A stretch of 64,000 nucleotides of DNA from Bifidobacterium ruminantium DSM 6489. Its GTDB lineage: Bacteria > Actinomycetota > Actinomycetes > Actinomycetales > Bifidobacteriaceae. Where the stretch lies: the NCBI RefSeq assembly GCF_000770925.1, contig NZ_JDTK01000004.1:1-64000 (forward strand), given 5' to 3'. Position numbers and translations under genes: made by a program. Positions within the stretch are counted from its first letter, which is position 1. Each line of letters opens with the position of its first letter. Shown piece after piece: positions 36,082-46,663 of this stretch. Below the pieces are notes generated by a model that made no database searches, was not told the origin of the DNA, and saw nothing but the letters and a program-made list of their open reading frames with translations.

Positions 36082-36681
36082 ATGGCATCTGATTTCTGGC
36101 TGATAGCAGGATTGGGCAATCCGGGCTCCAAGTATGAAGGCACCCGTCACAACATGGGTTTCATGGCCGCCGACGTGCTGGCGGAACGTTGGTCGGTCAA
36201 CTTTTCCGACCATAAGGGTCTTGCCATGCTCGGCAAGGGCGTGATGAGCCTGTCCGGACGCAATATCAAGTTCTTCCTGGTCAAACCGCTCACCTACATG
36301 AACGAATCCGGCAGCGCCGTCGCCTCCATCAGCGCGTACTACCATATCGAACCGGACCATATCGTCGTGATCCACGACGACATGGATCTCGATTTCGGCC
36401 GTATCAAAGTCAAGGCCGGCGGTTCGGCAGGCGGGCACAATGGCATCAAATCCATCGACCGTTCGTTGGGCACGCCGAAATACGCGCGCGTGAGAATGGG
36501 CGTGGGACACGCGCAGCGTGGCGCGCACGCGCACGACAACACCGTGAACTGGGTGTTGGGTGGTTTCGGGCCGGACCAGCGCAAGCAGCTTCCCGAATTC
36601 TTGGCTGACGGCGCCGACGCGGCCGAGACCATCATCTTCGACGGCCTCGCCAAGGCACAGGAACGTTTCAATGGCCGCTGA
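36082..36681 (+). CDS. pth: Peptidyl-tRNA hydrolase
   Basis: Releases tRNA from prematurely dropped peptidyl-tRNA. 199 residues, full length. Motifs: IAGLGNPGSKYEGTRHNMGFM (active-site histidine in RHNMG), VKPLTYMNESG, VIHDDMDLDFG and KAGGSAGGHNGIKSI. The start gives MASDFWLIAGLGNPG, usual for the family; AGAGGA lies 13 nt upstream, rather far. Its 3' end overlaps mfd by 11 nt, so the two are co-translated. Confidence 0.96.
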   Translation: MASDFWLIAGLGNPGSKYEGTRHNMGFMAADVLAERWSVNFSDHKGLAMLGKGVMSLSGRNIKFFLVKPLTYMNESGSAVASISAYYHIEPDHIVVIHDDMDLDFGRIKVKAGGSAGGHNGIKSIDRSLGTPKYARVRMGVGHAQRGAHAHDNTVNWVLGGFGPDQRKQLPEFLADGADAAETIIFDGLAKAQERFNGR

Positions 36682-39600
36682 GCAGACGGGACGGCCAACC
36701 CAGCCGCCGACCGTGGGATCACTTGCCGGCATCCTCGATGTGCTGGAAACCGATGACGATTTCCGCGCGCTGATTTCAGGCGAGATCGACGAGCCGGAAT
36801 CCGATATCGATCCGAGCATCACCGTCGGCGTGCCGGAAGGACTGCGCCCGGCGCTCGCCGCGGGGGCGGCCGGAAACCGGCCTGTCGTGCTTGTCGTGGC
36901 TTCCAGTCGCGAAGCCGAGGAAACCGTGGAATCCATCCGCTCTTGGTATGGCGGCAATCCCAACGATGTGGCTCAACTCGAAGCGTGGGAGACCCTTCCC
37001 CACGAGCGTCTCTCCCCACGTGCGGATACCGTGGCGAGCCGCATGGCGGTTTTCCGTAGGCTGAAGCATCCCGAAGAGGGCAGCACGTTATTCGGTCCCA
37101 TCCGCATCCTGGTCATGCCGGTACGTTCCCTGATCCAGCCGGTGGTTGCGGGACTTGGCGACGTCGAACCACTGGTGTTCTCCCAAGGCGAGGAGCTGCC
37201 GCTCGATGAGGCTTCCCACAAATTGGTCGAGAACGCATACACCCGCGTCGACCTCGTGATGGATCGTGGCGAATTCGCCGTCCGTGGCGGCATCATCGAC
37301 ATGTTTCCACCCACGCTGCCTCATCCGGTGCGTATCGAGTACTTCGGTGACGAAATCGACACCATCAGGGAATTCCATGCGTCCGATCAGCGCACCTACG
37401 GCGAAGCCATCCCCACCGTATGGGCCACTCCCTGCCGGGAATTGCAGTTGACGGAACAGATCCGTCAACGTGCGAAATCGCTTATCGGTTCCATCCCCAA
37501 TGCCGAGGACATGCTTGAATCCATAGCCAACGCCATCCCCGTCGAAGGCATGGAATCGTTGCTGCCTGCCTTGGTGGACGACATGGAACCAGTGCAGGGC
37601 ATGCTCCCCAAGAGTGCGCTGATCATGCTGTCCGATCCGGAAAAGCTTCGTCGTGCAGCCGACGATCTGGCCAAAACGGCCAATGAATTCCTTGCCGCCA
37701 GCTGGCATGTCGCAGCTTCCGGACATGGTGCCGGCGCTCCGATCACCTTCGATCAAGCGAACTTCTACGATTTCGAGGAGACGATTTCCTCGCTTGTCTT
37801 CTCCAGACACGATGTGTGGAAGCTCACCAGCTTCGGTGTGGATTCCACGCGGGAGGGGCATATTCAGCTTGACGCGACCAAGCCGGATGAATACCGTGGC
37901 GACGAGACCAAGGCGGCGACAGGCATTGAAGGTCTGCTCGACGCCGGTTACGCGGTGACCGTCACGGCTGCTGCGCAAGGCACGTTGACACGTTTGAAGC
38001 GAGCCATCAACGAAACAGGCATAGCGAATTTCGATTGCGTCCGATCGCGTGCCGTCGACGGTTTCGTGGACAACGCCGCGAAAATCGCGTTGCTCACCGA
38101 ACGTGACATCACGGGTCGCACGTCCGCCGCGGGGCAGGCGAAGACTCCCAAGCGCCGCCGCAAGGCCATCGATCTGATGGAGCTCAAACCCGGCGATTAC
38201 GTCGTGCATGAGCAGCATGGCATTGGCCGTTTCGTGGAGATGCGCCAACGCACCATCGGCAAGGGCGAGAACAGGACCACCCGCGAATATCTGGTCATCG
38301 AATACGCGCCCAGCAAACGTGGCGCGCCGGCCGACAAACTGTTCATTCCCACCGACCAGCTCGACCAGGTCAGCAAATACATCGGTGCAGAGACGCCGAA
38401 ACTCAACAAATTGGGCGGTTCCGACTGGGCCGCCACCAAGGCCAAGGCGCGCAAGCATGTGCATGAGATTGCCGAGGACCTGGTCAAGCTTTATTCTGCG
38501 CGTCAACGTACGAAGGGTTACGCCTTCAGCAAGGACACGCCGTGGCAGAAGGAGCTGGAGGACGCCTTCCCGTATCAGGAGACTGCCGATCAGCTCACCA
38601 CCATCGATGAGGTTAAGTCGGATATGGAGAAGCCCGTTCCGATGGATCGGCTGATCTGCGGCGATGTGGGCTTCGGCAAAACCGAGATCGCGGTGCGCGC
38701 CGCGTTCAAGGCGGTGCAGGATTCCAAGCAGGTGGCCGTGCTGGTGCCGACCACTTTGCTGGTGCAGCAGCATTTCGAGACCTTCACCGAACGCTATGAG
38801 GGCTTCCCGGTGAATGTGGCGGCCATGAGCCGTTTCCAGACCACCAAGGAGATCAACGACACCATCAAAGGTCTCGAGGACGGTTCCGTGGATGTGGTCA
38901 TCGGCACGCATAAGCTGCTCAATCCGAAAATCAAGTTCAAGGATCTGGGGCTCGTCATCATCGACGAGGAGCAGCGTTTCGGCGTCGAGCATAAAGAGAC
39001 GCTCAAGGCGCTACGGACCAATGTGGACGTGCTGAGCCTGTCGGCTACGCCTATTCCGCGCACGTTGGAGATGGCCGTCACCGGCATCCGCGAGATGTCC
39101 ACGTTGGCCACTCCGCCGGAGGACCGTTTGCCGGTGCTCACCTATGTGGGAGCCTATGAGGACGCGCAGGTCACCGCGGCCATCCGACGCGAGCTGCTGC
39201 GCGGCGGTCAGGTGTTCTACGTGCACAACCGGGTTCATGACATCTCCTCCGTCGCCGCGAAGATCCATGAGCTGGTGCCCGAATCGCATGTCGGCATCGC
39301 TCACGGCAAGATGGGGGAGAAGCAGCTCGATGGCGTGATCCGCGACTTCTGGCATCGTGACATCGACGTGCTGGTCTGCACCACCATCATCGAGACCGGT
39401 CTTGATATATCCAATGCGAACACGTTGATCGTCGATCACGCCGACCGGTTCGGCCTGAGCCAGCTGCACCAGTTGCGCGGACGTGTCGGACGAGGACGGG
39501 AGCGCGCGTACGCGTATTTCCTGTACGATCCGACCAGGCCCATGACCCAGCAGTCGCATGACAGGCTTGCCACCATCGCGCAGAACACCGCGCTTGGATC

Positions 39601-40231
39601 GGGCTTCGACGTGGCAATGAAAGATCTCGAGCTGCGCGGCACTGGCAATCTGCTGGGCGATGAGCAGAGCGGCCACATCGAGGGCGTCGGTTTCGACCTG
39701 TATGTGCGCATGGTCTCCGAGGCCGTCGAACAGTATAAGGAGCCGGAGCGCAAGGAACCGGTCGCGGTCACCATCGACCTGCCGGTGGAGGCATCCATCC
39801 CCGTCGATTACATCGATTCGGACAAATTGCGATTGGAAGCCTATCAGAAACTCGCTTCAGCCCGCACCGAAGAGGATCTCGACGAATTGCGCGACGAGCT
39901 CACCGACCGTTACGGCAAGCCGCCGGTCGATTTCGAGGCGTTGTTCGACGTGGCGAGGCTGCGTTTCAAAACGAGGAAACTCGGTATCTCCGAAATCATC
40001 GCGCAGGGACGCAACGTGCGCGTGTCGAAATTCGAGCCGCGCGAATCCGTGCAGATGCGTATGGCGAGGATCTACAAGGGCATCCAGTATCGGCCTTTGA
40101 CCAAGACGTACATCGTGCCAACTCCGTTCGCGGGCTCGCTCGGATCCAAGCCGATGAGTTCGGACGAAGTGGTTGGCTGGACCAGCCAGTTGCTCGACGA
40201 TTTGGATTGGAAACCGACGCCGCGCCGATGA
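36671..40231 (+). CDS. mfd: Transcription-repair coupling factor
   Basis: Removes stalled RNA polymerase at lesions and recruits UvrA. 1186 residues, full length. The N-terminal UvrB-like module has EAWETLPHERLSPR and VRGGIIDMFPP; the RNA-polymerase-interaction region has KPGDYVVHEQHGIGRFVEM (CarD-like fold). The RecG-like motor has ICGDVGFGKTEIAVRAAFKA (Walker A), DEEQ (IIDEEQRFG), SATPIPRTL, TTIIETGLDISNANTLIVD and QLHQLRGRVGRGRERAYAYF. The C-terminal TRCF domain follows. The start ATG 36671 lies inside the pth end (11-nt overlap). Confidence 0.97.
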   Translation: MAAEQTGRPTQPPTVGSLAGILDVLETDDDFRALISGEIDEPESDIDPSITVGVPEGLRPALAAGAAGNRPVVLVVASSREAEETVESIRSWYGGNPNDVAQLEAWETLPHERLSPRADTVASRMAVFRRLKHPEEGSTLFGPIRILVMPVRSLIQPVVAGLGDVEPLVFSQGEELPLDEASHKLVENAYTRVDLVMDRGEFAVRGGIIDMFPPTLPHPVRIEYFGDEIDTIREFHASDQRTYGEAIPTVWATPCRELQLTEQIRQRAKSLIGSIPNAEDMLESIANAIPVEGMESLLPALVDDMEPVQGMLPKSALIMLSDPEKLRRAADDLAKTANEFLAASWHVAASGHGAGAPITFDQANFYDFEETISSLVFSRHDVWKLTSFGVDSTREGHIQLDATKPDEYRGDETKAATGIEGLLDAGYAVTVTAAAQGTLTRLKRAINETGIANFDCVRSRAVDGFVDNAAKIALLTERDITGRTSAAGQAKTPKRRRKAIDLMELKPGDYVVHEQHGIGRFVEMRQRTIGKGENRTTREYLVIEYAPSKRGAPADKLFIPTDQLDQVSKYIGAETPKLNKLGGSDWAATKAKARKHVHEIAEDLVKLYSARQRTKGYAFSKDTPWQKELEDAFPYQETADQLTTIDEVKSDMEKPVPMDRLICGDVGFGKTEIAVRAAFKAVQDSKQVAVLVPTTLLVQQHFETFTERYEGFPVNVAAMSRFQTTKEINDTIKGLEDGSVDVVIGTHKLLNPKIKFKDLGLVIIDEEQRFGVEHKETLKALRTNVDVLSLSATPIPRTLEMAVTGIREMSTLATPPEDRLPVLTYVGAYEDAQVTAAIRRELLRGGQVFYVHNRVHDISSVAAKIHELVPESHVGIAHGKMGEKQLDGVIRDFWHRDIDVLVCTTIIETGLDISNANTLIVDHADRFGLSQLHQLRGRVGRGRERAYAYFLYDPTRPMTQQSHDRLATIAQNTALGSGFDVAMKDLELRGTGNLLGDEQSGHIEGVGFDLYVRMVSEAVEQYKEPERKEPVAVTIDLPVEASIPVDYIDSDKLRLEAYQKLASARTEEDLDELRDELTDRYGKPPVDFEALFDVARLRFKTRKLGISEIIAQGRNVRVSKFEPRESVQMRMARIYKGIQYRPLTKTYIVPTPFAGSLGSKPMSSDEVVGWTSQLLDDLDWKPTPRR

Positions 40232-40285
40232 TGCTGCCGTCCCGATAAGGATGTGAGCGTTCCCATAAAACATGTCGGTGGAGTT

Positions 40286-40315
40286 TGGCATACGTCCATA
40301 AATCGCACTATTCTT
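40286..40315 (+). promoter_or_regulatory. Promoter of enolase gene
   Basis: TTGGCA (40286-40291), 18-nt spacer, TATTCT (40310-40315). It lies about 40 nt before the enolase start. This is one of the few places in the window with both hexamers. Confidence 0.55.
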
Positions 40316-40345
40316 GGCAATGTCATCACAACCTAACGTTTATAA

Positions 40346-41653
<1,308 letters not shown>

Positions 41654-41661
41654 GCGTAGGC

Positions 41662-41722
41662 AGCGCATCGCGCATGCGCTGACGTAAGAATGCCCGTCGT
41701 GTTCCAAGTCGAATGCGGCGGG
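41662..41722 (+). terminator. Two hairpins ending enolase transcription
   Basis: AGCGCAT/ATGCGCT (41662-41668 with 41674-41680, loop 5) and CCCGTCG/CGGCGGG (41693-41699 with 41716-41722, one G-U), the latter followed directly by TATTTT. That T-rich string also fits as the -10 box of the next gene. Confidence 0.6.
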
Positions 41723-41728
41723 TATTTT
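41723..41728 (+). promoter_or_regulatory. -10 box (TATTTT) of leaderless ftsB-like gene
   Basis: TATTTT, 7 nt (CGTTGCT), ATG 41736; no ribosome site. The box abuts the enolase terminator stem. Confidence 0.5.
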
Positions 41729-41735
41729 CGTTGCT

Positions 41736-42281
41736 ATGAGTTCAAAGGCACGAAAGCAATCATCGAAAAAGGGCGGCGCCGGTCCGGTAGCGTTCTTCGT
41801 GTCGCTGTTCATTGTGGCGTTGGGCACCATACAACTGGCATCGACGTTCCATACCTATGCGTTGAATCTGGCTGAATTGAACGGCCTGAAAAAGCAGGAG
41901 GCTGCATTGGTCGCCCAGAAGCGTGAATTGGAGAACGACATCGCCAGATGGAATGACAAGGCGTATGTCACCGCGCAGGCAAGGGATCGTCTGGGCTTTG
42001 TCTTTCCTGGCGAACAGGCGATTCGCGTCGAACATCCCGAGGCGGTGACCGGCAAAGAGGAATCGGACAAGGGAACGTCGTACGAGGAATCGACGAAGAC
42101 GGTTCTGCCATGGTACAAGGAACTTGAGTATTCCTTCAAACAGGCGGACCAGTCGGATCCGGTGAAAACCGGTAAGACGGCGAAAACCACGCAAGATACC
42201 GGAAAGAAGGACCAGCAAAACGGTCAAAACGACCAGCAACAGGCCGACACCGGGCGGCAGTCAGGAGACCAACAACAGTGA
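41736..42281 (+). CDS. FtsB/DivIC-family septum formation initiator
   Basis: 181-residue bitopic division protein. A basic cytoplasmic N-terminus (SSKARKQSSKKGG) is followed by one membrane helix (about 17-38), then an extracytoplasmic coiled coil (LNGLKKQEAALVAQKRELENDIARWND) and the conserved AYVTAQARDRLGFVFPGE box. In actinobacteria this protein joins FtsL and FtsQ in the divisome. The last 60 residues are low-complexity, rich in K, Q, T, D. Its stop overlaps the next gene's start (GTGA). It belongs to the conserved eno-ftsB-DUF501-ppx order. Confidence 0.92.
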   Translation: MSSKARKQSSKKGGAGPVAFFVSLFIVALGTIQLASTFHTYALNLAELNGLKKQEAALVAQKRELENDIARWNDKAYVTAQARDRLGFVFPGEQAIRVEHPEAVTGKEESDKGTSYEESTKTVLPWYKELEYSFKQADQSDPVKTGKTAKTTQDTGKKDQQNGQNDQQQADTGRQSGDQQQ

Positions 42282-42856
42282 CACAGGATATGACGATTAT
42301 CGAACAGGCCAAGGCGCTGGCGGCCAAGGTGCTCGCCCAGCCAGCCACCGAGCAGGACATCGCAGTGGTGGAACGTCAACTCGGTCGTTATCCACGAGGC
42401 ATGGTCGCCATAGGAGCGCGTTGCGTATGCGGCCGTCCTCTGGCCGTGGTCACCCGACCATTGCTTCCGGGAGGTGTTCCGTTCCCAACGACATGCTATC
42501 TGACCAGTCCCGAGGCGGTGAAGGCGATCTCCCATATCGAGGCCGAAGGCAGAATGAAGGAATACAACGACAGGCTTGCTGAGGATGCGGACCTGCGTTC
42601 CGGATACGAACGTGCGCACGAGCTCTATCTGGCGTTCCGCCATGAGATAGCATCGGCCATGAAGGACAGCGAGGCCCACATCGAAGGCACCAGCGCGGGC
42701 GGCATGCCGGTGCGTGTCAAGTGCCTTCATGCGCTGCTGGCGCAGACGCTGGTGATGGGCGAGGGCGCCAATCCGATCGGAGACATGGCTTTGACCGCCA
42801 TCAAGCATGAATTCGACCCGGCGGTATGCCGTTGCGCCGTGGACAATGAAGAGTGA
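42278..42856 (+). CDS. DUF501 family protein
   Basis: 192-residue DUF501 protein, conserved in actinobacteria between ftsB/divIC and ppx, of unknown function. Recognisable blocks: GRYPRGMVAIGARCVCGRPLAVVTRPLLPGGVPFPTTCYLTSPEAVKAI (Cys pair CVCG), a helical middle (SHIEAEGRMKEYNDRL) and the end VKCLHALLAQTLVMGEGANPIGDMAL with a late CRCAVD. The start GTG 42278 overlaps the previous stop, with GGAG 8 nt upstream. The paired cysteines hint at metal binding (inference). Confidence 0.9.
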   Translation: MTQDMTIIEQAKALAAKVLAQPATEQDIAVVERQLGRYPRGMVAIGARCVCGRPLAVVTRPLLPGGVPFPTTCYLTSPEAVKAISHIEAEGRMKEYNDRLAEDADLRSGYERAHELYLAFRHEIASAMKDSEAHIEGTSAGGMPVRVKCLHALLAQTLVMGEGANPIGDMALTAIKHEFDPAVCRCAVDNEE

Positions 42857-42869
42857 GAGGTTGGAAACA

Positions 42870-43868
42870 ATGGTGAAGTCTGTAACCGTCGCCGGTATCG
42901 ATTGCGGCACGAATTCGATTCGTCTGAAGGTGTCCCGGGTGGATGAGAACGGTGTGGAGGACATAGTTCCTCGCATCCTTCGTGTGGTTCGGCTCGGCCA
43001 GGATGTGGACAAAACGCGCCGTTTCGCCGACGAGGCGTTGGAGCGTGCCTATGGGGCGGCCCGTGAGTTCGCCGACGTACTCGCCGAGCATCCGGTGGAC
43101 GGCATCCGTTTCGTGGCCACATCAGCCACCCGAGACGCGGAGAACCGTGAGGAGTTCGAGAACGGCATCGAGAAGATCCTGGGTGTGCGTCCCGAAGTCA
43201 TCCCGGGCACCGAGGAAGCCGACCTGAGTTTTCTGGGCGCCACCAGCATCGTCCATCGTGAAGTCGAAGCGCCGTATCTGGTGGTCGATCTGGGCGGAGG
43301 CTCCACGGAACTGGTTCTTGGCGGCGACGGCGTCACCTACCCGAGCACACAGGTCGAGGCGGCGTTCTCCATGAACATCGGATCGGTGCGTATGACCGAA
43401 CGTCATCTGAAAAACGATCCGCCGACGGAAGCGCAGATCGCCGAAGCCGTAGACGACATCGACGCACATATCGACGAGGCATTCGGAACGGTGCCCGCAG
43501 GCAAGGCCAGAACCATCATCGGCGTGTCCGGAACAGTCACGACCATGACCGCATTGGCCATGGGTCTGACGGAATACGACCATACCGCCGTGGACGGCGC
43601 GCGTTGCACTTTGAAGGACGCCTACGCCGTTGACGACCGTTTCCTGCGCATGCCCCGCGAGGAGCGTTTGACCTATAAGACCATCCACCCCGGACGCGTT
43701 GACGTGGTGGGTGGCGGCGCGCTGGTGTGGAACCGCGTGCTCGCCAAGGTGTCCGAAGCCGCATACGCGGATCACGGGCAACGCATCGATTCCTTCATGG
43801 CCAGCGAACACGGCTTGCTGGATGGCATCGTGCTGGATTATGGCAGAAGATTGCTTGCCGCGCGCTGA
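42870..43868 (+). CDS. ppx: Ppx/GppA exopolyphosphatase
   Basis: 332-residue member of the Ppx/GppA family, an actin-fold enzyme hydrolysing polyphosphate or pppGpp. Motifs: IDCGTNSIRLKV near residue 9, VATSATRDAENREEF, the GxGGxSxE loop in VDLGGGSTELVLGG and GVSGTVTTMTALAMG. The short form, lacking the C-terminal HD-like domain, matches actinobacterial Ppx1-type proteins. Start ATG 42870 with GAGAGG about 10 nt upstream. The promoter of the following tRNA gene overlaps its last codons. Confidence 0.92.
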   Translation: MVKSVTVAGIDCGTNSIRLKVSRVDENGVEDIVPRILRVVRLGQDVDKTRRFADEALERAYGAAREFADVLAEHPVDGIRFVATSATRDAENREEFENGIEKILGVRPEVIPGTEEADLSFLGATSIVHREVEAPYLVVDLGGGSTELVLGGDGVTYPSTQVEAAFSMNIGSVRMTERHLKNDPPTEAQIAEAVDDIDAHIDEAFGTVPAGKARTIIGVSGTVTTMTALAMGLTEYDHTAVDGARCTLKDAYAVDDRFLRMPREERLTYKTIHPGRVDVVGGGALVWNRVLAKVSEAAYADHGQRIDSFMASEHGLLDGIVLDYGRRLLAAR

Positions 43869-43879
43869 CGTGGCATAAT
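43851..43879 (+). promoter_or_regulatory. Promoter of tRNA-Leu
   Basis: TTGCTT (43851-43856), 17-nt spacer, CATAAT (43874-43879). The -35 lies inside the last codons of ppx; the predicted start is about 25 nt before the tRNA. Confidence 0.55.
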
Positions 43880-43910
43880 AGCTTGGCGTCGGCCTTTCGG
43901 CTGGCGCGAA

Positions 43911-43990
43911 GCCTCCATGGCGAAATTGGTATACGCAGTCGACTTAAAATCGACCTCTTCGGATTGCGGGTTCGAGTCCCGCTGGAGGCA
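43911..43990 (+). tRNA. tRNA-Leu (anticodon TAA)
   Basis: An 80-nt cloverleaf. Acceptor GCCTCCA (43911-43917) pairs with TGGAGGC (43983-43989), discriminator A43990. The anticodon arm is GTCGA-CTTAAAA-TCGAC with anticodon TAA at 43945-43947. A long variable arm follows (class II, as for tRNA-Leu), then the T-arm GGTTCGAGTCCC. CCA is not encoded. Confidence 0.97.
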
Positions 43991-44105
43991 CTTTCGCGAT
44001 TGACGTTCTCGTGCACGGATTATACGTCCGGCATAGCGTTCCCGAAACAATCCGTGGGTACACTGTCGGGCATCGACAATTTATACGAACTGGAACGGAT
44101 AGCGC

Positions 44106-44681
44106 ATGACTTCGAACGACACCAGACCCGTGATTGAACAGCCAGATACTGAAATTCCTCTGATGCTCGCGCAGGCGATCATCGTCGCAGGAGTGCTCGC
44201 CGTCGGCGAGATAGCGTGCTCGCCGCTGTACTTCACATTGATGGATCATTCGCTGGCGCTCGTTCCATGGGCGTTAGAAGCGGTGTTCTTGGCTGTGGCG
44301 TTCAGCTTCGTCGTGGGATTCGCCATTCTGTGGTGCGCCGAATCCTTCACCTTCAAACTCAAGGAGAAGTTCCGCCCGTTCGGCTATGCGGTGACCGGAC
44401 TGATCGGCTACGGCGTATGGAGTCTTCTGGTGTTCACTGCCACCATCAACTCGGTGCTCACCAAAGTGGGGGAGAACGTGCTTTCCAATGGGCAGATCGG
44501 TGCGATCACGCTCAACGGAGCCGCGTTGGGCTTCATCGCCTTCTTCTTCTCGAAACTGTTTGATGTCAAACTTGGCAATCGCAAGGGGATGGCAATCGCC
44601 ATGCTTGTAGCGGAAGTCATCGTCGCCGTCCTGGGACTGCTCATCATGATCCGCATGTTCAGTGTGCTCTACGCCGCATAG
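44106..44681 (+). CDS. Hypothetical membrane protein
   Basis: 191 residues, not recognised. Four hydrophobic segments lie at about 20-45, 52-78, 94-115 and 160-185, plus a weaker one near 127-148 (IGAITLNGAALGFIAFFFSKLF). A polar charged stretch (ESFTFKLKEKFRPFG) separates segments two and three. The N-terminus is short and polar. GGAACGG lies 7 nt before ATG 44106. It stands alone between tRNA-Leu and sdaA (29 nt gap), so it may be co-transcribed with sdaA. An amino acid transport or stress function would be speculation. Confidence 0.75.
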   Translation: MTSNDTRPVIEQPDTEIPLMLAQAIIVAGVLAVGEIACSPLYFTLMDHSLALVPWALEAVFLAVAFSFVVGFAILWCAESFTFKLKEKFRPFGYAVTGLIGYGVWSLLVFTATINSVLTKVGENVLSNGQIGAITLNGAALGFIAFFFSKLFDVKLGNRKGMAIAMLVAEVIVAVLGLLIMIRMFSVLYAA

Positions 44682-44710
44682 CCGGGTGTGGCCTTTCGGG
44701 GAAGGGGAAT

Positions 44711-46165
44711 ATGTTCAGCATTTTGGAGATGTTCACCATCGGCGTCGGCCCGAGTTCGTCGCATACCGTCGGACCGATGGTCGCGGCAAGCGGTTTCGCG
44801 GATTCCCTCAAACGCAATGGCGTGCTGGACCGGGTCGGTCGTGTGAGGACGGTGTTGTACGGTTCGCTCGCCCTGACGGGTCTGGGACATGGCACCGACC
44901 GTGCCGTGCTGGCGGGGATGGAAGGTAATGTCCCGAAAACCGTCGATACCGAGCATATGAGCGTCATCCGCGACGAATGCGAGAAGAATGGCGAATTGAT
45001 GCTCGCCGGAACCCATCGCATCGGTTTCGATTATGACCGCGATGTGGTGATGGACGTGTGGCACCGTATGGCGGCTCATCCCAATGGAATGCGGTTCCAG
45101 GCATTCGATCGGCAGAACAATCTCGTCGACGAGCAGGTCTGGTATTCGGTCGGAGGCGGTTTCGTAAGGCGGGGATCCGCCGATGATCCGATGATCGGCA
45201 TTCATGAGAAAACGCTCGAGGGGACCGCGTTCGTCGACCGGGATGACGATTCCCTGACCGAAACGGATGCTCCCTATCCGTTCTCCACATGCGATGAGCT
45301 GATTTCGCTGTGCGATGAACATCATATGAGCATCGCCGATGTGGTGTGGGCGAATGAGACGTCCATGCGCTCGGCCGTGCAGGTGCGCAGCGAACTGGAC
45401 AACGTCTGGCGTGTGATGCGCCGTTGCGTGCGGCACGGTTGCTGCTCGAGCAGGAAGGTCCTTCCCGGCGGTTTGGACGTGCCACGTAGAGCGCCCAGGA
45501 TGTACGCCCGGCTCGCATCCAATAGCGATGTGCTCAAAAGCGACAGGAAACGCGCGGACGCTGTGCTTGAATCGTCGGATGCCGCATGGGTCGACCTGTT
45601 CGCTCTGGCGGTATCCGAGGAAAACGCGGCCGGCGGACGCATCGTCACAGCACCGACCAATGGCGCCGCGGGAGTCATTCCCGCGGTCCTCCACTACTAC
45701 TGGCATTTCGTGGATCATGCGAGTGAGGATGGCGTGGTGAAATTCCTGCTGACGGCGGGGGCGGTCGGATATCTGTTCAAACGCAACGCGTCGATCTCCG
45801 GCGCGGAGGTCGGATGCCAAGGCGAGGTCGGCACAGCCTGTTCCATGGCGGCTGCGGGACTGTGCGCGGTGATGGGCGGCACTCCGCATCAGGTGGAGAA
45901 TGCCGCGGAGATTGGCATCGAACACAATCTTGGCCTGACCTGCGATCCGGTCGGTGGCCTGGTGCAGATCCCATGCATCGAACGCAACGCCATGGCCGCC
46001 AACACCGCCATCAATGCGGTGCGCATGGCCATGCTGGGCGACGGCACGCATATCGTGAGCCTGGATCAGGCCATCAAAACCATGAAGGACACCGGCGGGG
46101 ACATGATGGCCAAGTACAAGGAGACGTCAAAGGGAGGCCTTGCTGTCAACGTTGTTGAATGCTAG
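44711..46165 (+). CDS. sdaA: L-serine ammonia-lyase (iron-sulfur type)
   Basis: Deaminates L-serine to pyruvate. 484 residues, single-chain form with fused beta and alpha domains. The beta domain opens [22 protein letters not shown]. The alpha domain has [24 protein letters not shown] and the cluster cysteines in [20 protein letters not shown] and [19 protein letters not shown]. The last residue is the conserved C-terminal cysteine (VNVVEC), which caps the catalytic iron in this family. GGAAGGGG precedes ATG 44711. Confidence 0.96.
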   Translation: MFSILEMFTIGVGPSSSHTVGPMVAASGFADSLKRNGVLDRVGRVRTVLYGSLALTGLGHGTDRAVLAGMEGNVPKTVDTEHMSVIRDECEKNGELMLAGTHRIGFDYDRDVVMDVWHRMAAHPNGMRFQAFDRQNNLVDEQVWYSVGGGFVRRGSADDPMIGIHEKTLEGTAFVDRDDDSLTETDAPYPFSTCDELISLCDEHHMSIADVVWANETSMRSAVQVRSELDNVWRVMRRCVRHGCCSSRKVLPGGLDVPRRAPRMYARLASNSDVLKSDRKRADAVLESSDAAWVDLFALAVSEENAAGGRIVTAPTNGAAGVIPAVLHYYWHFVDHASEDGVVKFLLTAGAVGYLFKRNASISGAEVGCQGEVGTACSMAAAGLCAVMGGTPHQVENAAEIGIEHNLGLTCDPVGGLVQIPCIERNAMAANTAINAVRMAMLGDGTHIVSLDQAIKTMKDTGGDMMAKYKETSKGGLAVNVVEC

Positions 46166-46217
46166 CGGTGGGTGGTGCTAATCTTGGTGGCATTGTGTTT
46201 TTCCAAGGAGGTTCACC

Positions 46218-46625
46218 ATGGCATCCGAAATGCCCACTGTCAATGCCGAATTCGGCGATCGCCCGACCCTCGAATTCCCGACCGAAAATGCCCCCGCGGG
46301 GCTGAAAGTCGTGGAGCTGCTTGAGGGCAACGGTCCGATGGTCCGCCGTGGGAACACCGTCACCGTCAACTACCATGGTGTGGTCTGGGGCAAGGACACC
46401 CCGTTCGACTCCAGTTTTGATCGCCACCAGCCTGCCACGTTCGGCATCGGCGTCGGCCAAGTCATCAAGGGTTGGGATCAGACCGTTCCGGGACACAATG
46501 TCGGTTCGCGTCTGGTGGTGTCCATCCCGCCGGAATACGGCTATGGCTCCCGCGGAGTCCCGCAGGCCGGCATCGGCGGCGATGACACTCTGGTGTTCGT
46601 GATCGACATCATCTCCACCCGCTGA
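46218..46625 (+). CDS. FKBP-type peptidyl-prolyl cis-trans isomerase
   Basis: 135-residue single-domain FKBP, cytoplasmic (no signal). Core blocks: GLKVVELLEGNGPMVRRGNTVTVNYHGVVW, FDSSFDRHQPATFGIGVGQVIKGWDQTVPGHNVGSRLVVSIPPEYGYG and the final LVFVIDIIS. The pocket residues of FKBP12 (Y, F, D, F, V-I, W, Y) are largely recognisable (YHG, FDSSF, VIKGWD, YGYG). AAGGAGG lies 7 nt before ATG 46218. It catalyses proline isomerisation in folding proteins. Confidence 0.95.
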   Translation: MASEMPTVNAEFGDRPTLEFPTENAPAGLKVVELLEGNGPMVRRGNTVTVNYHGVVWGKDTPFDSSFDRHQPATFGIGVGQVIKGWDQTVPGHNVGSRLVVSIPPEYGYGSRGVPQAGIGGDDTLVFVIDIISTR

Positions 46626-46663
46626 ACGACGGGTAATATTCTTCCAAGGTCAAGGAGGATAAC

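Noticed and set aside
36560-36670. Earlier start for mfd inside pth
   Set aside because: The extra residues are read out of pth coding sequence in another frame and do not resemble Mfd.
37088-38992. 634-codon minus-strand frame inside mfd
   Set aside because: A complementary-strand shadow in a well-supported mfd gene; the translation has no recognisable domains.
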